Shown one piece after another: positions 35,364 through 43,755 of a DNA stretch of 64,000 nucleotides; within the stretch, counting starts at the first letter, position 1, and every line of letters begins with the position of its first letter. Made by a program: the position numbers and the translations under genes. The notes beneath the pieces are model-generated. The model was not told the origin of the DNA. It saw nothing but the letters and a program-made list of their open reading frames with translations, and did not search any database. The stretch covers positions 6,388,501 through 6,452,500 of the forward strand of contig NZ_VIGB01000003.1 in NCBI RefSeq assembly GCF_006636205.1, read 5' to 3'. The DNA is from Kitasatospora acidiphila. Its GTDB lineage: Bacteria > Actinomycetota > Actinomycetes > Streptomycetales > Streptomycetaceae.

Positions 35364-36647
35364 GTGGCCGTCAGATGGGCAGGAGACCGGGGGAGCAGTA
35401 CCGCGCGGGGCCGTCGTAGGGCGGTCTGGCTGGCACTCACCCCGCTGCTGGCCGGGCCGCTCGCGGCCTGCTCCGGCAGCGGCGACTCAATAGCCACGCC
35501 GCACACGATCGACGCCGGCCGTCTGGTGCACACCTCGGCCGGGGCCGACGCCGACCCGGGCAAGCCGTTCACGGTGACCGCACAGGGCGGCACCGTCACC
35601 GACGTGACGCTGAGCGGTCCGGACGGCAAGCAGGTGGCCGGCGCGCTGGACCCCGACGGGCACGGCTGGCACAGCACCGCCCCGCTGCTGCCGGCCACCC
35701 ACTACCGCGCTCGGATCGCGGCCGCCGACCGCCGCGGCGGTCGCGGCCAGACCACCGCGGAGTTCACCACCAAGGCGGCCGACATCACGCTCACCGTGGC
35801 GCTCGGCCCCGACCTGGGCCGGGACACCTACGGCGTGGGCGAGCCGCTGACCGCGGAGCTGTCCGAGCCGATCACCGACCCCGCCTACCGCCAGCGCGTC
35901 GAGCAGGCCCTCACGGTGACCTCCATGCCCGCGGTGACCGGCGCCTGGTACTGGGTGGACGCCAAGAACCTGCACTTCCGCCCGAAGGACTACTGGCCCA
36001 CCGGCGCCAAGGTGAAGCTCGGCTGGGCCGGCCAGGGCACGGCGATCGACGACCACGGGATGTACGGCGGCCCGGCCACCGGCGTCGCATTCACGGTCGG
36101 CGACCGGGTGGAGGCCGTCGTGGACGCCGCCAGCGACCAGCTCACCTTCAAGCGCAACGGCCAGGTGGTGAGCACCATGCCGGTCACCACCGGCAAGCCC
36201 GGCTTCGACACCCGCAACGGCATCAAGGTGGTGCTCGGCCAGGAACGCTCGGTGCAGATGAAGAGCGAGACCATCGGCATCGCCGAGGGCAGCAGCGAGG
36301 CCTACGACCTCCATGTCGAGTGGGCCACCCGGGTGACCTGGAGCGGCGAGTACGTGCACGCCGCACCCTGGTCGGTGGGCTCCCAGGGCGTCGCGAACGT
36401 CAGCCACGGCTGCACCGGCATGAGCACCGAGAACGCCAAGTGGTTCTACGAGAACACCCGGGTCGGCGACATCGTCCAGGTGGTCAACAGCAAGGGGCAC
36501 CAGATGGAGCCGTTCGGCAACGGCTTCGGGGACTGGAACCTGAGCTGGGACGACTGGCTGAAGGGCAGCGCGCTGGGCAAGCCGGTCAGCACCGACGCCC
36601 CGCCGGCGGCCGCGCAGGCCGCCGCCACCCTGAAGCCGCAGTTCTAG
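35364..36647 (+). CDS. L,D-transpeptidase (YkuD) lipoprotein with Ig-like domains
   Basis: Cell-wall enzyme that makes 3-3 cross-links in peptidoglycan, on the outer face of the membrane. The 427-residue precursor has a twin-arginine-like basic start, a hydrophobic segment and lipobox LAAC. Two Ig-like domains (about 45-245) precede the YkuD domain (about 250-400) with catalytic SHGCTGMST and the upstream His in YVHAAPW. The GTG at 35364 is preferred because AGGAGG is six bases away; an ATG at 35319 is possible. It is set between the two respiratory gene groups and converges on the GntR gene. Confidence 0.93.
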   Translation: MAVRWAGDRGSSTARGRRRAVWLALTPLLAGPLAACSGSGDSIATPHTIDAGRLVHTSAGADADPGKPFTVTAQGGTVTDVTLSGPDGKQVAGALDPDGHGWHSTAPLLPATHYRARIAAADRRGGRGQTTAEFTTKAADITLTVALGPDLGRDTYGVGEPLTAELSEPITDPAYRQRVEQALTVTSMPAVTGAWYWVDAKNLHFRPKDYWPTGAKVKLGWAGQGTAIDDHGMYGGPATGVAFTVGDRVEAVVDAASDQLTFKRNGQVVSTMPVTTGKPGFDTRNGIKVVLGQERSVQMKSETIGIAEGSSEAYDLHVEWATRVTWSGEYVHAAPWSVGSQGVANVSHGCTGMSTENAKWFYENTRVGDIVQVVNSKGHQMEPFGNGFGDWNLSWDDWLKGSALGKPVSTDAPPAAAQAAATLKPQF

Positions 36648-36678
36648 CCGCCCCCATGGTCAGGGCGGCCCCTAGGCC

Positions 36679-37101
36679 CTAGGAGCGCCCCAGCCCCCCG
36701 TAGACGAGGTCCAGTGCGCCGGTGACGGCCGCCTGGGCCTCGTCGCGGTCCAGGCCCAGGCGGTGCACCCGCTCGGCGTACTCGTTGGCCGCCGTGCTGG
36801 CCAGCCGGTGCGCGGTGTCGCCCACCGCGGCCACCAGGGTGCCGCGCCGGCCGTGGGTCTCCACCACGCCGTCCGCCTCCAACTCCCGGTAGGCGCGGGC
36901 CACCGTGTTGGCCGCCAGGCCCAGTTGCTCGGCCAGCGCCCGCACGGTGGGGAGCTTCAGCCCGGCCGGCAGCGCGCCGGCCCTGGCCTGCTCGGCGATC
37001 TGCGCGCGCAACTGCTCGTACGGGGGAGTGGGGCCGGCGTGGTCGATGCTCAGCTGCACTTGCTGCGGCTCCTTCTGCGGGGGCTGACGAGGCGTCACCA
37101 T
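36679..37101 (-). CDS. GntR-family transcriptional regulator
   Basis: A 140-residue YtrA-subfamily regulator: winged HTH (PPYEQLRAQIAEQARAGAL, LPTVRALAEQLGLAANTVAR, AYRELEADGVVETHGRRGTLV) and a short C-terminal helical effector region of about 50 residues. YtrA-type regulators often control transport or cell-envelope genes, so the transpeptidase next to it is a candidate. Start at 37101 (ATG) or 37110 (GTG). Confidence 0.92.
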   Translation of the reverse strand: MVTPRQPPQKEPQQVQLSIDHAGPTPPYEQLRAQIAEQARAGALPAGLKLPTVRALAEQLGLAANTVARAYRELEADGVVETHGRRGTLVAAVGDTAHRLASTAANEYAERVHRLGLDRDEAQAAVTGALDLVYGGLGRS

Positions 37102-37137
37102 ATTGTGCACCCGCGACCGGGCGGCCCGAATATGCCA

Positions 37138-37173
37138 AGGGCCCCTGCCCGGCGGATGCCGGGCAGGGGCCCT
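37138..37173 (-). terminator. qcrCAB terminator
   Basis: Perfect 16-bp stem (37138-37153 and 37158-37173) with loop GGAT. Arms are AGGGCCCCTGCCCGGC and complement, positioned 39 bases beyond the qcrB stop on the minus strand. It also lies just upstream of the GntR gene. Confidence 0.88.
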
Positions 37174-37211
37174 CAGGTGGCTGACGCTGTGCTCTCTACC
37201 GAGAGCGGAGA

Positions 37212-38864
37212 TCAGTGGTGGCCGTGGCCGCTGGTGATCTCGTGGTGCTCCTCGGCGGTCGGCTTGGTGATCTGGCCGTGCTCGCCGAAGTAGCCCTCGG
37301 ACAGCTTGGCCCGGGTCTTGGTGAGCAGGCCGACCTTGCGGGCGACACCGTTCTCGTCGACCTCGGCGGGCAGCTCGACCGGCTCGTACTGCTCGTGCGA
37401 GGTGAGCGTGTGCAGCTTGTCCTGCGGGAGCTGGGCGTGCACCTCGATGAACTCACCGTGCGGCAGTCGCTTGATGACACCGGTCTCGCGACCGTGCAGC
37501 ACCTTCTCCTTGTCACGGCGCTGCAGGCCGAGGCACCAGCGCTTGGTGACGAAGTAGGTGATGACCGGGACGATGAACGAGCCGGCACGCACGAAGTACG
37601 TGATGTCGTTCAGCGACAGGTGGAAGTGCGTCGCGATCAGGTCGTTGCCACCGCCGGAGAGCAGCACCAGGTAGAGGCTGATCCAGGCGGCACCGAGAGC
37701 GGTGCGGACCGGGGCGTTGCGCGGGCGGTCCAGGATGTGGTGCTCGCGCTTGTCGCCGGTGATCCAGGACTCGATGAACGGGTAGACCGCGATCAGCACC
37801 AGGACCAGCGGGAAGAGCATCAGCGGGATGAAGACACCCAGGTTCAGGGTGTGGCCCCAAGCCCGGATCTCCCAACCCGGCATGACACGGATCAGACCCT
37901 CGGCGAAGCCCATGTACCAGTCGGGCTGGGCGTCGGTGGAGACCTGGTCCGGACGGTACGGGCCGTAGGCCCAGACCGGGTTGACCGAGGCGATCGCGGA
38001 CATCGCCGCGATGATGCCGAAGACCAGGAAGAAGAAGCCACCGGCCTTGGCCATGTAGACCGGCATCAGCGGCATGCCGACGACGTTCTTCTCGGTCCGG
38101 CCCGGGCCCGCCCACTGGGTGTGCTTGTGGTAGAAGACCAGGATCAGGTGCGCCACCAGCAGGCCGAGCATGACGCCCGGGATCAGCAGCACGTGGATGG
38201 TGAAGAACCGCGGCACGATGTCGGTGCCGGGGAACTCCCCGCCGAACAGGAAGAACGAGATGTAGGTGCCCACCAGCGGGACGGCCAGGATGGCGCCCTC
38301 CATGAACCGGATACCGGTACCGGAGAGCAGGTCGTCGGGGAGCGAGTACCCGAGGAAGCCGTCGAAGAAGCCCAGGAAGAGCAGCAGGAAGCCGAAGATC
38401 CAGTTGATCTCACGGGGCTTGCGGAACGCGCCGGTGAAGAAGACGCGCATCATGTGCACGAACATCGCCGCGACGAACACGATGGCGGCCCAGTGGTGGA
38501 TCTGGCGGATCAGCAGACCACCGCGGACCTCGAAGCTGATGTTCAGCGTCGAGGCGTAGGCCTCCGACATCCTGATGCCGTTGAGCGGGGCGTACGAGCC
38601 GTTGTAGACGACCTCACCCATGCTCGGCTTGAAGAAGAGCGTCAGGTAGACACCCGTCAGGATGATGATGATGAAGGTGTAGAGGCAGATCTCACCGAGC
38701 ATGAAGGACCAGTGGTCCGGGAAGATCTTGCGCAGGTTGGACTTGGCGAGGGAGTAGATCCCCAGCCGGCCGTCCAGGTAGTCCGCGGCGGCCTCGGCCT
38801 TGTTGGCGGGCTTGGCGCGGGTGCTGGCCGGTGCGGCCGTCTTGGCGCTGGCCGAGGAACTCAT
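37212..38864 (-). CDS. qcrB: ubiquinol/menaquinol-cytochrome c reductase cytochrome b subunit
   Basis: Diheme membrane subunit of the bcc complex. The 550-residue protein has eight or nine membrane helices; heme ligand histidines are in IRQIHHWAAIVFVAAMF with VHMMRVFFTGAFRKP and in FFTIHVLLIPG with LLVAHLILVFYHKH. The quinol-site motif PDW is in DAQPDWYMG. The long C-terminal extension, rich in His near the end, is normal for actinobacteria. The ATG at 38864 overlaps the qcrA stop as ATGA. Confidence 0.97.
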   Translation of the reverse strand: MSSSASAKTAAPASTRAKPANKAEAAADYLDGRLGIYSLAKSNLRKIFPDHWSFMLGEICLYTFIIIILTGVYLTLFFKPSMGEVVYNGSYAPLNGIRMSEAYASTLNISFEVRGGLLIRQIHHWAAIVFVAAMFVHMMRVFFTGAFRKPREINWIFGFLLLFLGFFDGFLGYSLPDDLLSGTGIRFMEGAILAVPLVGTYISFFLFGGEFPGTDIVPRFFTIHVLLIPGVMLGLLVAHLILVFYHKHTQWAGPGRTEKNVVGMPLMPVYMAKAGGFFFLVFGIIAAMSAIASVNPVWAYGPYRPDQVSTDAQPDWYMGFAEGLIRVMPGWEIRAWGHTLNLGVFIPLMLFPLVLVLIAVYPFIESWITGDKREHHILDRPRNAPVRTALGAAWISLYLVLLSGGGNDLIATHFHLSLNDITYFVRAGSFIVPVITYFVTKRWCLGLQRRDKEKVLHGRETGVIKRLPHGEFIEVHAQLPQDKLHTLTSHEQYEPVELPAEVDENGVARKVGLLTKTRAKLSEGYFGEHGQITKPTAEEHHEITSGHGHH

Positions 38865-39955
38865 GCGTTGCGCTCCCAGAAGCTCGGGCCGACGGGCAGA
38901 TCGAAGTCCTGGGTGGCGATCAGGTAGCCCGAGGCATCGGTGGTGATCTTCAGCTGCGGCAGCGGGTGGCCGGCCGGGCCGAAGATGACGCGGGCGCCGT
39001 CCGACAGGTCGAAGGTCGACTGGTGGCACGGGCAGAGCGCGTGGTGGGTCTGCTGCTCGTACAGCGAGATCGGGCAACCGACGTGGGTGCAGATCTTGGA
39101 GTAGGCGAGCACGCCCTCGAAGCCGAGAGCCGCGGACTTGGCGTCCTTGATGTCGCTCGGCTGGATGCGGATCAGCATCAGCGCGGACTTGGCGATGACC
39201 TGCTGGAAGTCCTCGTCGGACTCCTGCAGACCGTCCGGACGCAGCGCCGAGGGGCCGGGCTTGGCGAAGGTCAGCGAGCCGACCGCGATGTCCTCGGCCT
39301 TCATCGGCAGGTTGGTGTTGACGTTGATCAGGCGGATCGGGGTGGTCGGAGTGGCCTCCTTCCAAGCCGTGGTGTCCAGGCTCGTCCCCGGCAGCGGGCC
39401 GAGGTCGCGCAGCAGCACCACACCGGAGAGCGGGACCAGCGCCATCGAGCCGATCAGCGTGTTGCGGATCATCTTGCGGCGGCCGAAGCCGGACTCGCCG
39501 GCACCGGTCTTGAACTGCTGGATGACGTCCGCGCGGACCTCGTCGTCGGCCTCGATCGGGTGACGCTCGGCCGGCAGCTCGACGTCCGACATCAGGGTGC
39601 GGGCCCAGTGCACGGCGCCGGCGCCGATGCAGAAGAGCGCCACGCCCAGGGTCATGCCGAGCGCGAAGTTCAGGGCGCTGATGTGACCCAGCGGGAAGAT
39701 GTAGACGATCTTCGCCGGGTCGATGGCCACGTACGAGGCGATGAAGCCGACGGTGGCCAGCATCGAGACGATGAACAGCAGCGACACCTGGCGTTCGGCC
39801 CGCTTGGCGGCCCGCTCGTCGATGTCTGTCCGCCGCGGCTCGTGGGGCGGCAGGCCCGGGTCCGCGAACGGGTTGTCGGCAGCGGCTACCTCGCCGTGCC
39901 CTTCGCCGGCGCCGTGCGCCTGCGGCAGCTTGTCGTCTGACATGTCCTGGCTCAT
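38861..39955 (-). CDS. qcrA: Rieske iron-sulfur subunit of the bcc complex
   Basis: A 364-residue actinobacterial Rieske protein with a long N-terminal part holding three transmembrane segments (about 60-215) before the [2Fe-2S] domain. Cluster ligands are in CTHVGCP and CPCHQSTFD (Cys-His pairs). The ATG at 39955 overlaps the qcrC stop (ATGA), and the protein starts MSQDMSDDK. It passes electrons from quinol to the cytochrome c heads of QcrC. Confidence 0.97.
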   Translation of the reverse strand: MSQDMSDDKLPQAHGAGEGHGEVAAADNPFADPGLPPHEPRRTDIDERAAKRAERQVSLLFIVSMLATVGFIASYVAIDPAKIVYIFPLGHISALNFALGMTLGVALFCIGAGAVHWARTLMSDVELPAERHPIEADDEVRADVIQQFKTGAGESGFGRRKMIRNTLIGSMALVPLSGVVLLRDLGPLPGTSLDTTAWKEATPTTPIRLINVNTNLPMKAEDIAVGSLTFAKPGPSALRPDGLQESDEDFQQVIAKSALMLIRIQPSDIKDAKSAALGFEGVLAYSKICTHVGCPISLYEQQTHHALCPCHQSTFDLSDGARVIFGPAGHPLPQLKITTDASGYLIATQDFDLPVGPSFWERNA

Positions 39956-40761
39956 GACTTCTTGGCCTTGGTGGTGTGGGCGGCAACCCAGATCGCGACG
40001 GCGATCAGGACGCCGAGGCCGAAGATCCAACCGAACAGGCCCTCGGTGACCGGGCCGAGGCTACCCAGCGAGAGACCACCGGGGTTCGGCGCCTCGTTGG
40101 CCTGGTAGCGGACGAAGGCCACGATCTCCTGCTTCTGCTTCTCCGGCATGGTGGTGTCCGGGAAGGAGGGCATGTTCTGCGGGCCGGTCTGCATGGCCTC
40201 GTAGATGTGCTTGGGGTCGACGTTCTCCAGCGACGGGGCGAACTTGCCCTGCGTCAGCGCACCACCCGCACCGGCGAAGTTGTGGCACTGCGAGCAGTTG
40301 GTGCGGAAGAGCTCGCCACCCTTGGAGATGGCGTCCGTCTCGGTCGCGGTGTACTGCTCCTGGGTCGGCGTCACCGGGCCGGGACCCAGCGAGGCGACGA
40401 AGGCGGCCAGCTGGTCGATCTCGGCCTGGCTGTAGATGCCCTTCTTACGGGGGACCTGGGCGCCGGGCTGCTGGGCGGGCATCCGGCCGGTGCCGACCTG
40501 GAAGTCGACGGCGGCGGAACCCACGCCGACCAGGCTCGGGCCCATGCTGGAGCCCTGGCCGTTCAGGCCGTGGCAGGAGGAGCAGCCGACGGCGAAGAGC
40601 CGCTTGCCCTCGTCGATCGCAAGCGACTGCGCGGAGCTGTCAGCCTGGGCCTTCTCGGCGGGCGCGAACGCGGCGTACAGCCCCCCGGAGGCCACGAGGG
40701 CGAAGAGTAGGACGACCAGCGCCGCCAGTGGGTGGCGCCGTCGTGCGGAGAGCTTTTTCAC
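39952..40761 (-). CDS. qcrC: diheme cytochrome c subunit of the bcc complex
   Basis: A 269-residue membrane-bound c-type cytochrome that replaces a soluble cytochrome c in actinobacteria. N-terminal membrane helix, two heme-binding motifs CSSCH and CSQCH, and a C-terminal anchoring helix (VTEGLFGWIFGLGVLIAVAIWVAA). Methionine heme ligands are probably in GRMPAQQPG and PQNMPSFPD. The start is a GTG at 40761 (MKKLSARRR). It links directly to CtaC in the supercomplex. Confidence 0.96.
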   Translation of the reverse strand: MKKLSARRRHPLAALVVLLFALVASGGLYAAFAPAEKAQADSSAQSLAIDEGKRLFAVGCSSCHGLNGQGSSMGPSLVGVGSAAVDFQVGTGRMPAQQPGAQVPRKKGIYSQAEIDQLAAFVASLGPGPVTPTQEQYTATETDAISKGGELFRTNCSQCHNFAGAGGALTQGKFAPSLENVDPKHIYEAMQTGPQNMPSFPDTTMPEKQKQEIVAFVRYQANEAPNPGGLSLGSLGPVTEGLFGWIFGLGVLIAVAIWVAAHTTKAKKS

Positions 40762-40907
40762 GGATTAACCCCGGTGTCAGGATCTGGTCGTCTGGTGGTG
40801 GTGGCCCGGTGCCGGTGACGGTAACCGGCAGGGGCGTGGGGCACGGGCAAAGGACCCGTCGCCGCTCGGGCATTCGGGTCCGGCCGGCGAGCCAGCGACC
40901 TGATCGG

Positions 40908-41528
40908 TTACTTGATCAGGTAGATGGTCGCGAAGAGGCCGATCCAGACCACGTCGACGAAGTGCCAGTAGTACGACACGACGATCGCCGCGGTGGCCTG
41001 CTCATGCGTGAACCGCTTGGCGGCGTAGGTCCGCCCCAGCACCAGCAGGAAGGCGATCAGACCGCCCGTCACGTGGAGCCCGTGGAAGCCGGTGGTCAGG
41101 TAGAACACCGTGCCGTACGGGTCGGAGGACAACGAGAGGTGGTCCTTCTTCACCAGCGAGGTGTACTCGTAGATCTGGCCGCCGATGAAGATCGCGCCCA
41201 TCACGAAGGTGACCGTGAACCACGAGCGGAGCTTCTTGACGTCACCGCGCTCGGCGGCGAACACGCCGAGCTGGCAGGTGAGCGAGGAGAGCACCAGGAT
41301 CGTGGTGTTCACGGAGGAGAAGGGGACGTTGAGGGCATGCGCCTTCTCGGCCCAGAAGTCTGGTCCCTTCACGGAACGCGCCGTGAAGTACATCGCGAAG
41401 AGGGCCGCGAAGAACATCAGCTCGGAACTCAGCCAGACGATGGTTCCGACACTGGTCATGTTCGGTCGGTTGACCGATCCATGCGCGTGCCCGGTTTCTG
41501 TTGCTGTTGCTGTCGCCACGACCGACAT
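40908..41528 (-). CDS. ctaE: cytochrome c oxidase subunit III
   Basis: A 206-residue membrane subunit with five helices, lacking the first two of the mitochondrial protein, as expected. Features are MTSVGTIVWLSSELMFFAALFAMYF and GFHGLHVTGGLIAFLLV (each longer than quoted) and the C-terminal SYYWHFVDVVWIGLFATIYL. Located upstream of qcrC-qcrA-qcrB on the same strand, 146 bp away, which supports co-assembly of the bcc and aa3 complexes. ATG at 41528. Confidence 0.97.
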   Translation of the reverse strand: MSVVATATATETGHAHGSVNRPNMTSVGTIVWLSSELMFFAALFAMYFTARSVKGPDFWAEKAHALNVPFSSVNTTILVLSSLTCQLGVFAAERGDVKKLRSWFTVTFVMGAIFIGGQIYEYTSLVKKDHLSLSSDPYGTVFYLTTGFHGLHVTGGLIAFLLVLGRTYAAKRFTHEQATAAIVVSYYWHFVDVVWIGLFATIYLIK

Positions 41529-41840
41529 TATGTCGGTCCCTTATTCCGTCTTCACGCCGGGGGGTCTTCCTCGGAGTGTCCGGTGCGTGCGGTATGCCCG
41601 GATGCCCGCACCAGCGGCTTTGGTCCCCTCGGGTGCCCTCGGACGGGCTGTCAGGGCCATCCGCTGACGCTCCATCGCCCGCACGGGTGACGGTGACTCA
41701 CGCAAGTGGCTCCAGCCGGATCCCGGTGCCGGCGAGGAGATCGTGCCGGATGCTCACCGGGACGGGGGAAGCGGGAGTAGCATCCGGAGGTGGTGGACGT
41801 GGTCTGGATCACATTCGTCTGACACATGGGAGCAGGTCCG
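41529..41840. other. divergent intergenic region upstream of ctaE
   Basis: About 310 bases with the promoters of ctaE-qcr and of the receiver-like gene. A/T-rich sequence TATGTCGGTCCCTTATTCC next to the ctaE start may hold its ribosome site rather than a promoter. No gene, hairpin or clear operator was found. Confidence 0.4.
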
Positions 41841-42263
41841 ATGACGTACGGCAGCGACGAGACGCTCACCGTCCTCGTCTACAGCGACGACCGCAACACC
41901 CGGGCGCAGGTGACCTCGGCCCTCGGCCGGCGCCCGGCCGCCGACCTGCCGGAGCTGGAGTACCTGGAGTGCGCCACCACTCCGGCGGTGCTGCGGGCGC
42001 TGGAGAAGGGCGGCGTGGACCTCTGCGTCTTCGACGGCGAGGCGGTGCCGGCCGGCGGGCTCGGCCTGGCCCGGCAGGTGAAGGACGAGATCTACGGCTG
42101 CCCGCCGGTGCTGGTGCTGATCGGTCGTCCGCAGGACAGCTGGCTGGCCGCCTGGAGCCGGGCGGACGCGGCGATCTCCCAGCCGGTGGACCAGGTGGCG
42201 CTGGCCGAGGCCGCCGCCACCCTGCTGCGCGCGCGGCTGGGCGCCCGCACCCTGTCCAGCTGA
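41841..42263 (+). CDS. degenerate response-regulator receiver-like protein
   Basis: A 140-residue single-domain protein with the receiver fold order: VLVYSDD (acidic pair), VDLCVFDGEAVPAGG (candidate phospho-acceptor Asp), PVLVLIGRPQDSW, and DAAISQPVDQVAL. The usual invariant lysine before Pro is Gln (SQP instead of TKP), and the Thr/Ser of the fourth strand is not in place. It has no output domain. Likely a pseudo-receiver or a protein of unknown interaction role. ATG at 41841 follows GGGAG. Located next to trpD but separated by a hairpin. Confidence 0.83.
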   Translation: MTYGSDETLTVLVYSDDRNTRAQVTSALGRRPAADLPELEYLECATTPAVLRALEKGGVDLCVFDGEAVPAGGLGLARQVKDEIYGCPPVLVLIGRPQDSWLAAWSRADAAISQPVDQVALAEAAATLLRARLGARTLSS

Positions 42264-42338
42264 GCCGGGCCGGGTCCGATCCCGCCGGTCAAGACGGTCG
42301 GGGCAGCGCAGAGCGCGGAGCCGTCTCAGAGGAAGAGA

Positions 42339-42367
42339 AGGGCCGCCGTCCACCGGACGGCGGCCCT
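42339..42367 (+). terminator. hairpin between the receiver-like gene and trpD
   Basis: Perfect 13-bp stem (42339-42351 and 42355-42367) with loop ACC, AGGGCCGCCGTCC and complement. It may terminate the upstream gene; as part of the trpD leader it could also act as an attenuator, but no leader peptide with Trp codons is seen. Confidence 0.75.
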
Positions 42368-42430
42368 GCCGCGCTCGTTAGGCTGGCGACGACCTGTTTT
42401 GTCCGCACCGGATGCGAGCTGGAGTCGGCC

Positions 42431-43504
42431 ATGGTGAACGTGAAGCCTGTGAGTGGCGGTAACCACCCCACGCAGGTGAGCCGCACCTGGCCGGACGTCC
42501 TGACGGTGCTGCTCGGCGGCGGCGACCTCGGCCGGGCCGACACCGCCTGGGCGATGGACCGGATCATGAGCGGCGAGGCCAGCCCCGTCCAGGTGGCCGG
42601 CTTCATGGTGGCGCTGCGGGCCAAGGGCGAGACGGTCGACGAGATCTCCGGCCTGGTCGAGGCGATGTACGAGCACGCCAGGCCGCTGGTCATCCCCGGG
42701 CCCGCGGTGGACATCGTCGGCACCGGCGGCGACCGGGCGAAGACCGTCAACATCTCCACCATGTCGGCGATCGTCGCGGCGGCGGCCGGCGCCAAGGTGG
42801 TCAAGCACGGCAACCGGGCGTCCTCCTCGGCCAGCGGCTCCTCCGACGTGCTGGAGCGGCTCGGCGTGCGGCTGGACCTGACCCCGCGCCGGGTCGCCGA
42901 GGTGGCCGAGGAGATCGGCCTCACCTTCTGCAACGCCGCCACCTTCCACCCCGCGATGCGGCACACCGCCGCCGCCCGGCGCGACCTCGGGGTGCCGACC
43001 GCCTTCAACATCCTCGGCCCGCTCACCAACCCCGCCAGGGTGACGGCCCATGCGGTCGGCTGCTTCGACACCCGGCTGGCCGGCCTGATCGCCGGAGTGC
43101 TGGCCGAGCGCGGCTCCACCGCCCTGGTCTTCCGCGGCGACGACGGACTGGACGAGCTGACCATCTGCGACAGCTCCCGGGTCTGGCTGGTGCGCGACGG
43201 GCAGGTGACCGAGACCGTGCTCGACCCGCGCGAGCTCGGCATCGAGCGGGTGCCGATCGAGGCGCTGCGCGGCGCCGACCCCGAGTACAACGCCCAGGTG
43301 GCCCGCCGGGTGCTGGGCGGCGAGCACGGCCCGGTGCGCGATGCCGTGGTGCTCAACTCGGCGGCCGCGCTGGTCGCCCTGGACCTCACCGACGCGCCGC
43401 TGGCCGAGCAGCTGGCCGCCGCGATGAAGCGCACCGCCGCCGCCGTGGACTCCGGCGCGGCGATCGGGCTGCTGGACCGGTGGGCGGCGGCCACCGACCG
43501 CTGA
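42431..43504 (+). CDS. trpD: anthranilate phosphoribosyltransferase
   Basis: Converts anthranilate and PRPP to phosphoribosyl anthranilate in tryptophan synthesis. The 357-residue protein has the PRPP/phosphate-binding motif DIVGTGGDRAKTVNIST, KHGNRASSSASGSSDVLE, the anthranilate-binding HPAMRHTAAARRDLGVPTAF and the GPLTNPAR segment, all in order. ATG at 42431 with GGAG upstream. Not accompanied by other trp genes, which is normal in streptomycetes. Confidence 0.96.
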   Translation: MVNVKPVSGGNHPTQVSRTWPDVLTVLLGGGDLGRADTAWAMDRIMSGEASPVQVAGFMVALRAKGETVDEISGLVEAMYEHARPLVIPGPAVDIVGTGGDRAKTVNISTMSAIVAAAAGAKVVKHGNRASSSASGSSDVLERLGVRLDLTPRRVAEVAEEIGLTFCNAATFHPAMRHTAAARRDLGVPTAFNILGPLTNPARVTAHAVGCFDTRLAGLIAGVLAERGSTALVFRGDDGLDELTICDSSRVWLVRDGQVTETVLDPRELGIERVPIEALRGADPEYNAQVARRVLGGEHGPVRDAVVLNSAAALVALDLTDAPLAEQLAAAMKRTAAAVDSGAAIGLLDRWAAATDR

Positions 43505-43580
43505 CGCCCCGTCAGCCGGCCGGTCGTCCGGATGGTGGAAGCGCGGTTGACCGCGTCTCGACGGTGTGCATAAGGTCTGC

Positions 43581-43706
43581 GTCAGGTCATGAGTGACAGC
43601 GCGACAAGCCCCAGCTTGCTGTCCGGCAACCCTCCGTCCGTGGCGGGGTGCCCTGGGTGAAGACCGGGCTCGGCGGCGACAGGTCCGCAGGGCAAGCGCG
43701 GACCAC
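43581..43706 (+). ncRNA. SAM-IV riboswitch
   Basis: The leader carries the SAM-IV core: GGTCATGAGTGACAGCG, then GCTTGCTGTCCGGCAACC, CTCCGTCCGTGGCGGGGTGCC and GGGTGAAGACC. The outer stem GGTC (43585-43588) pairs with GACC (43662-43665). The additional downstream stem of SAM-IV (GGTCCGC ... GCGGACC at 43682-43704) is present. It precedes the PLP enzyme gene at 43756 and should repress it when S-adenosylmethionine is plentiful. I assign the type from consensus memory. Confidence 0.85.
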
Positions 43707-43755
43707 CGGACGACACGCACCCCCGGGGTCCTGACCCCAGGAGGAGTGCGTTCCC

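Noticed and set aside
42264..42430. Tryptophan leader peptide and attenuator for trpD
   Set aside because: A hairpin is present but no short open frame with adjacent Trp codons precedes it.
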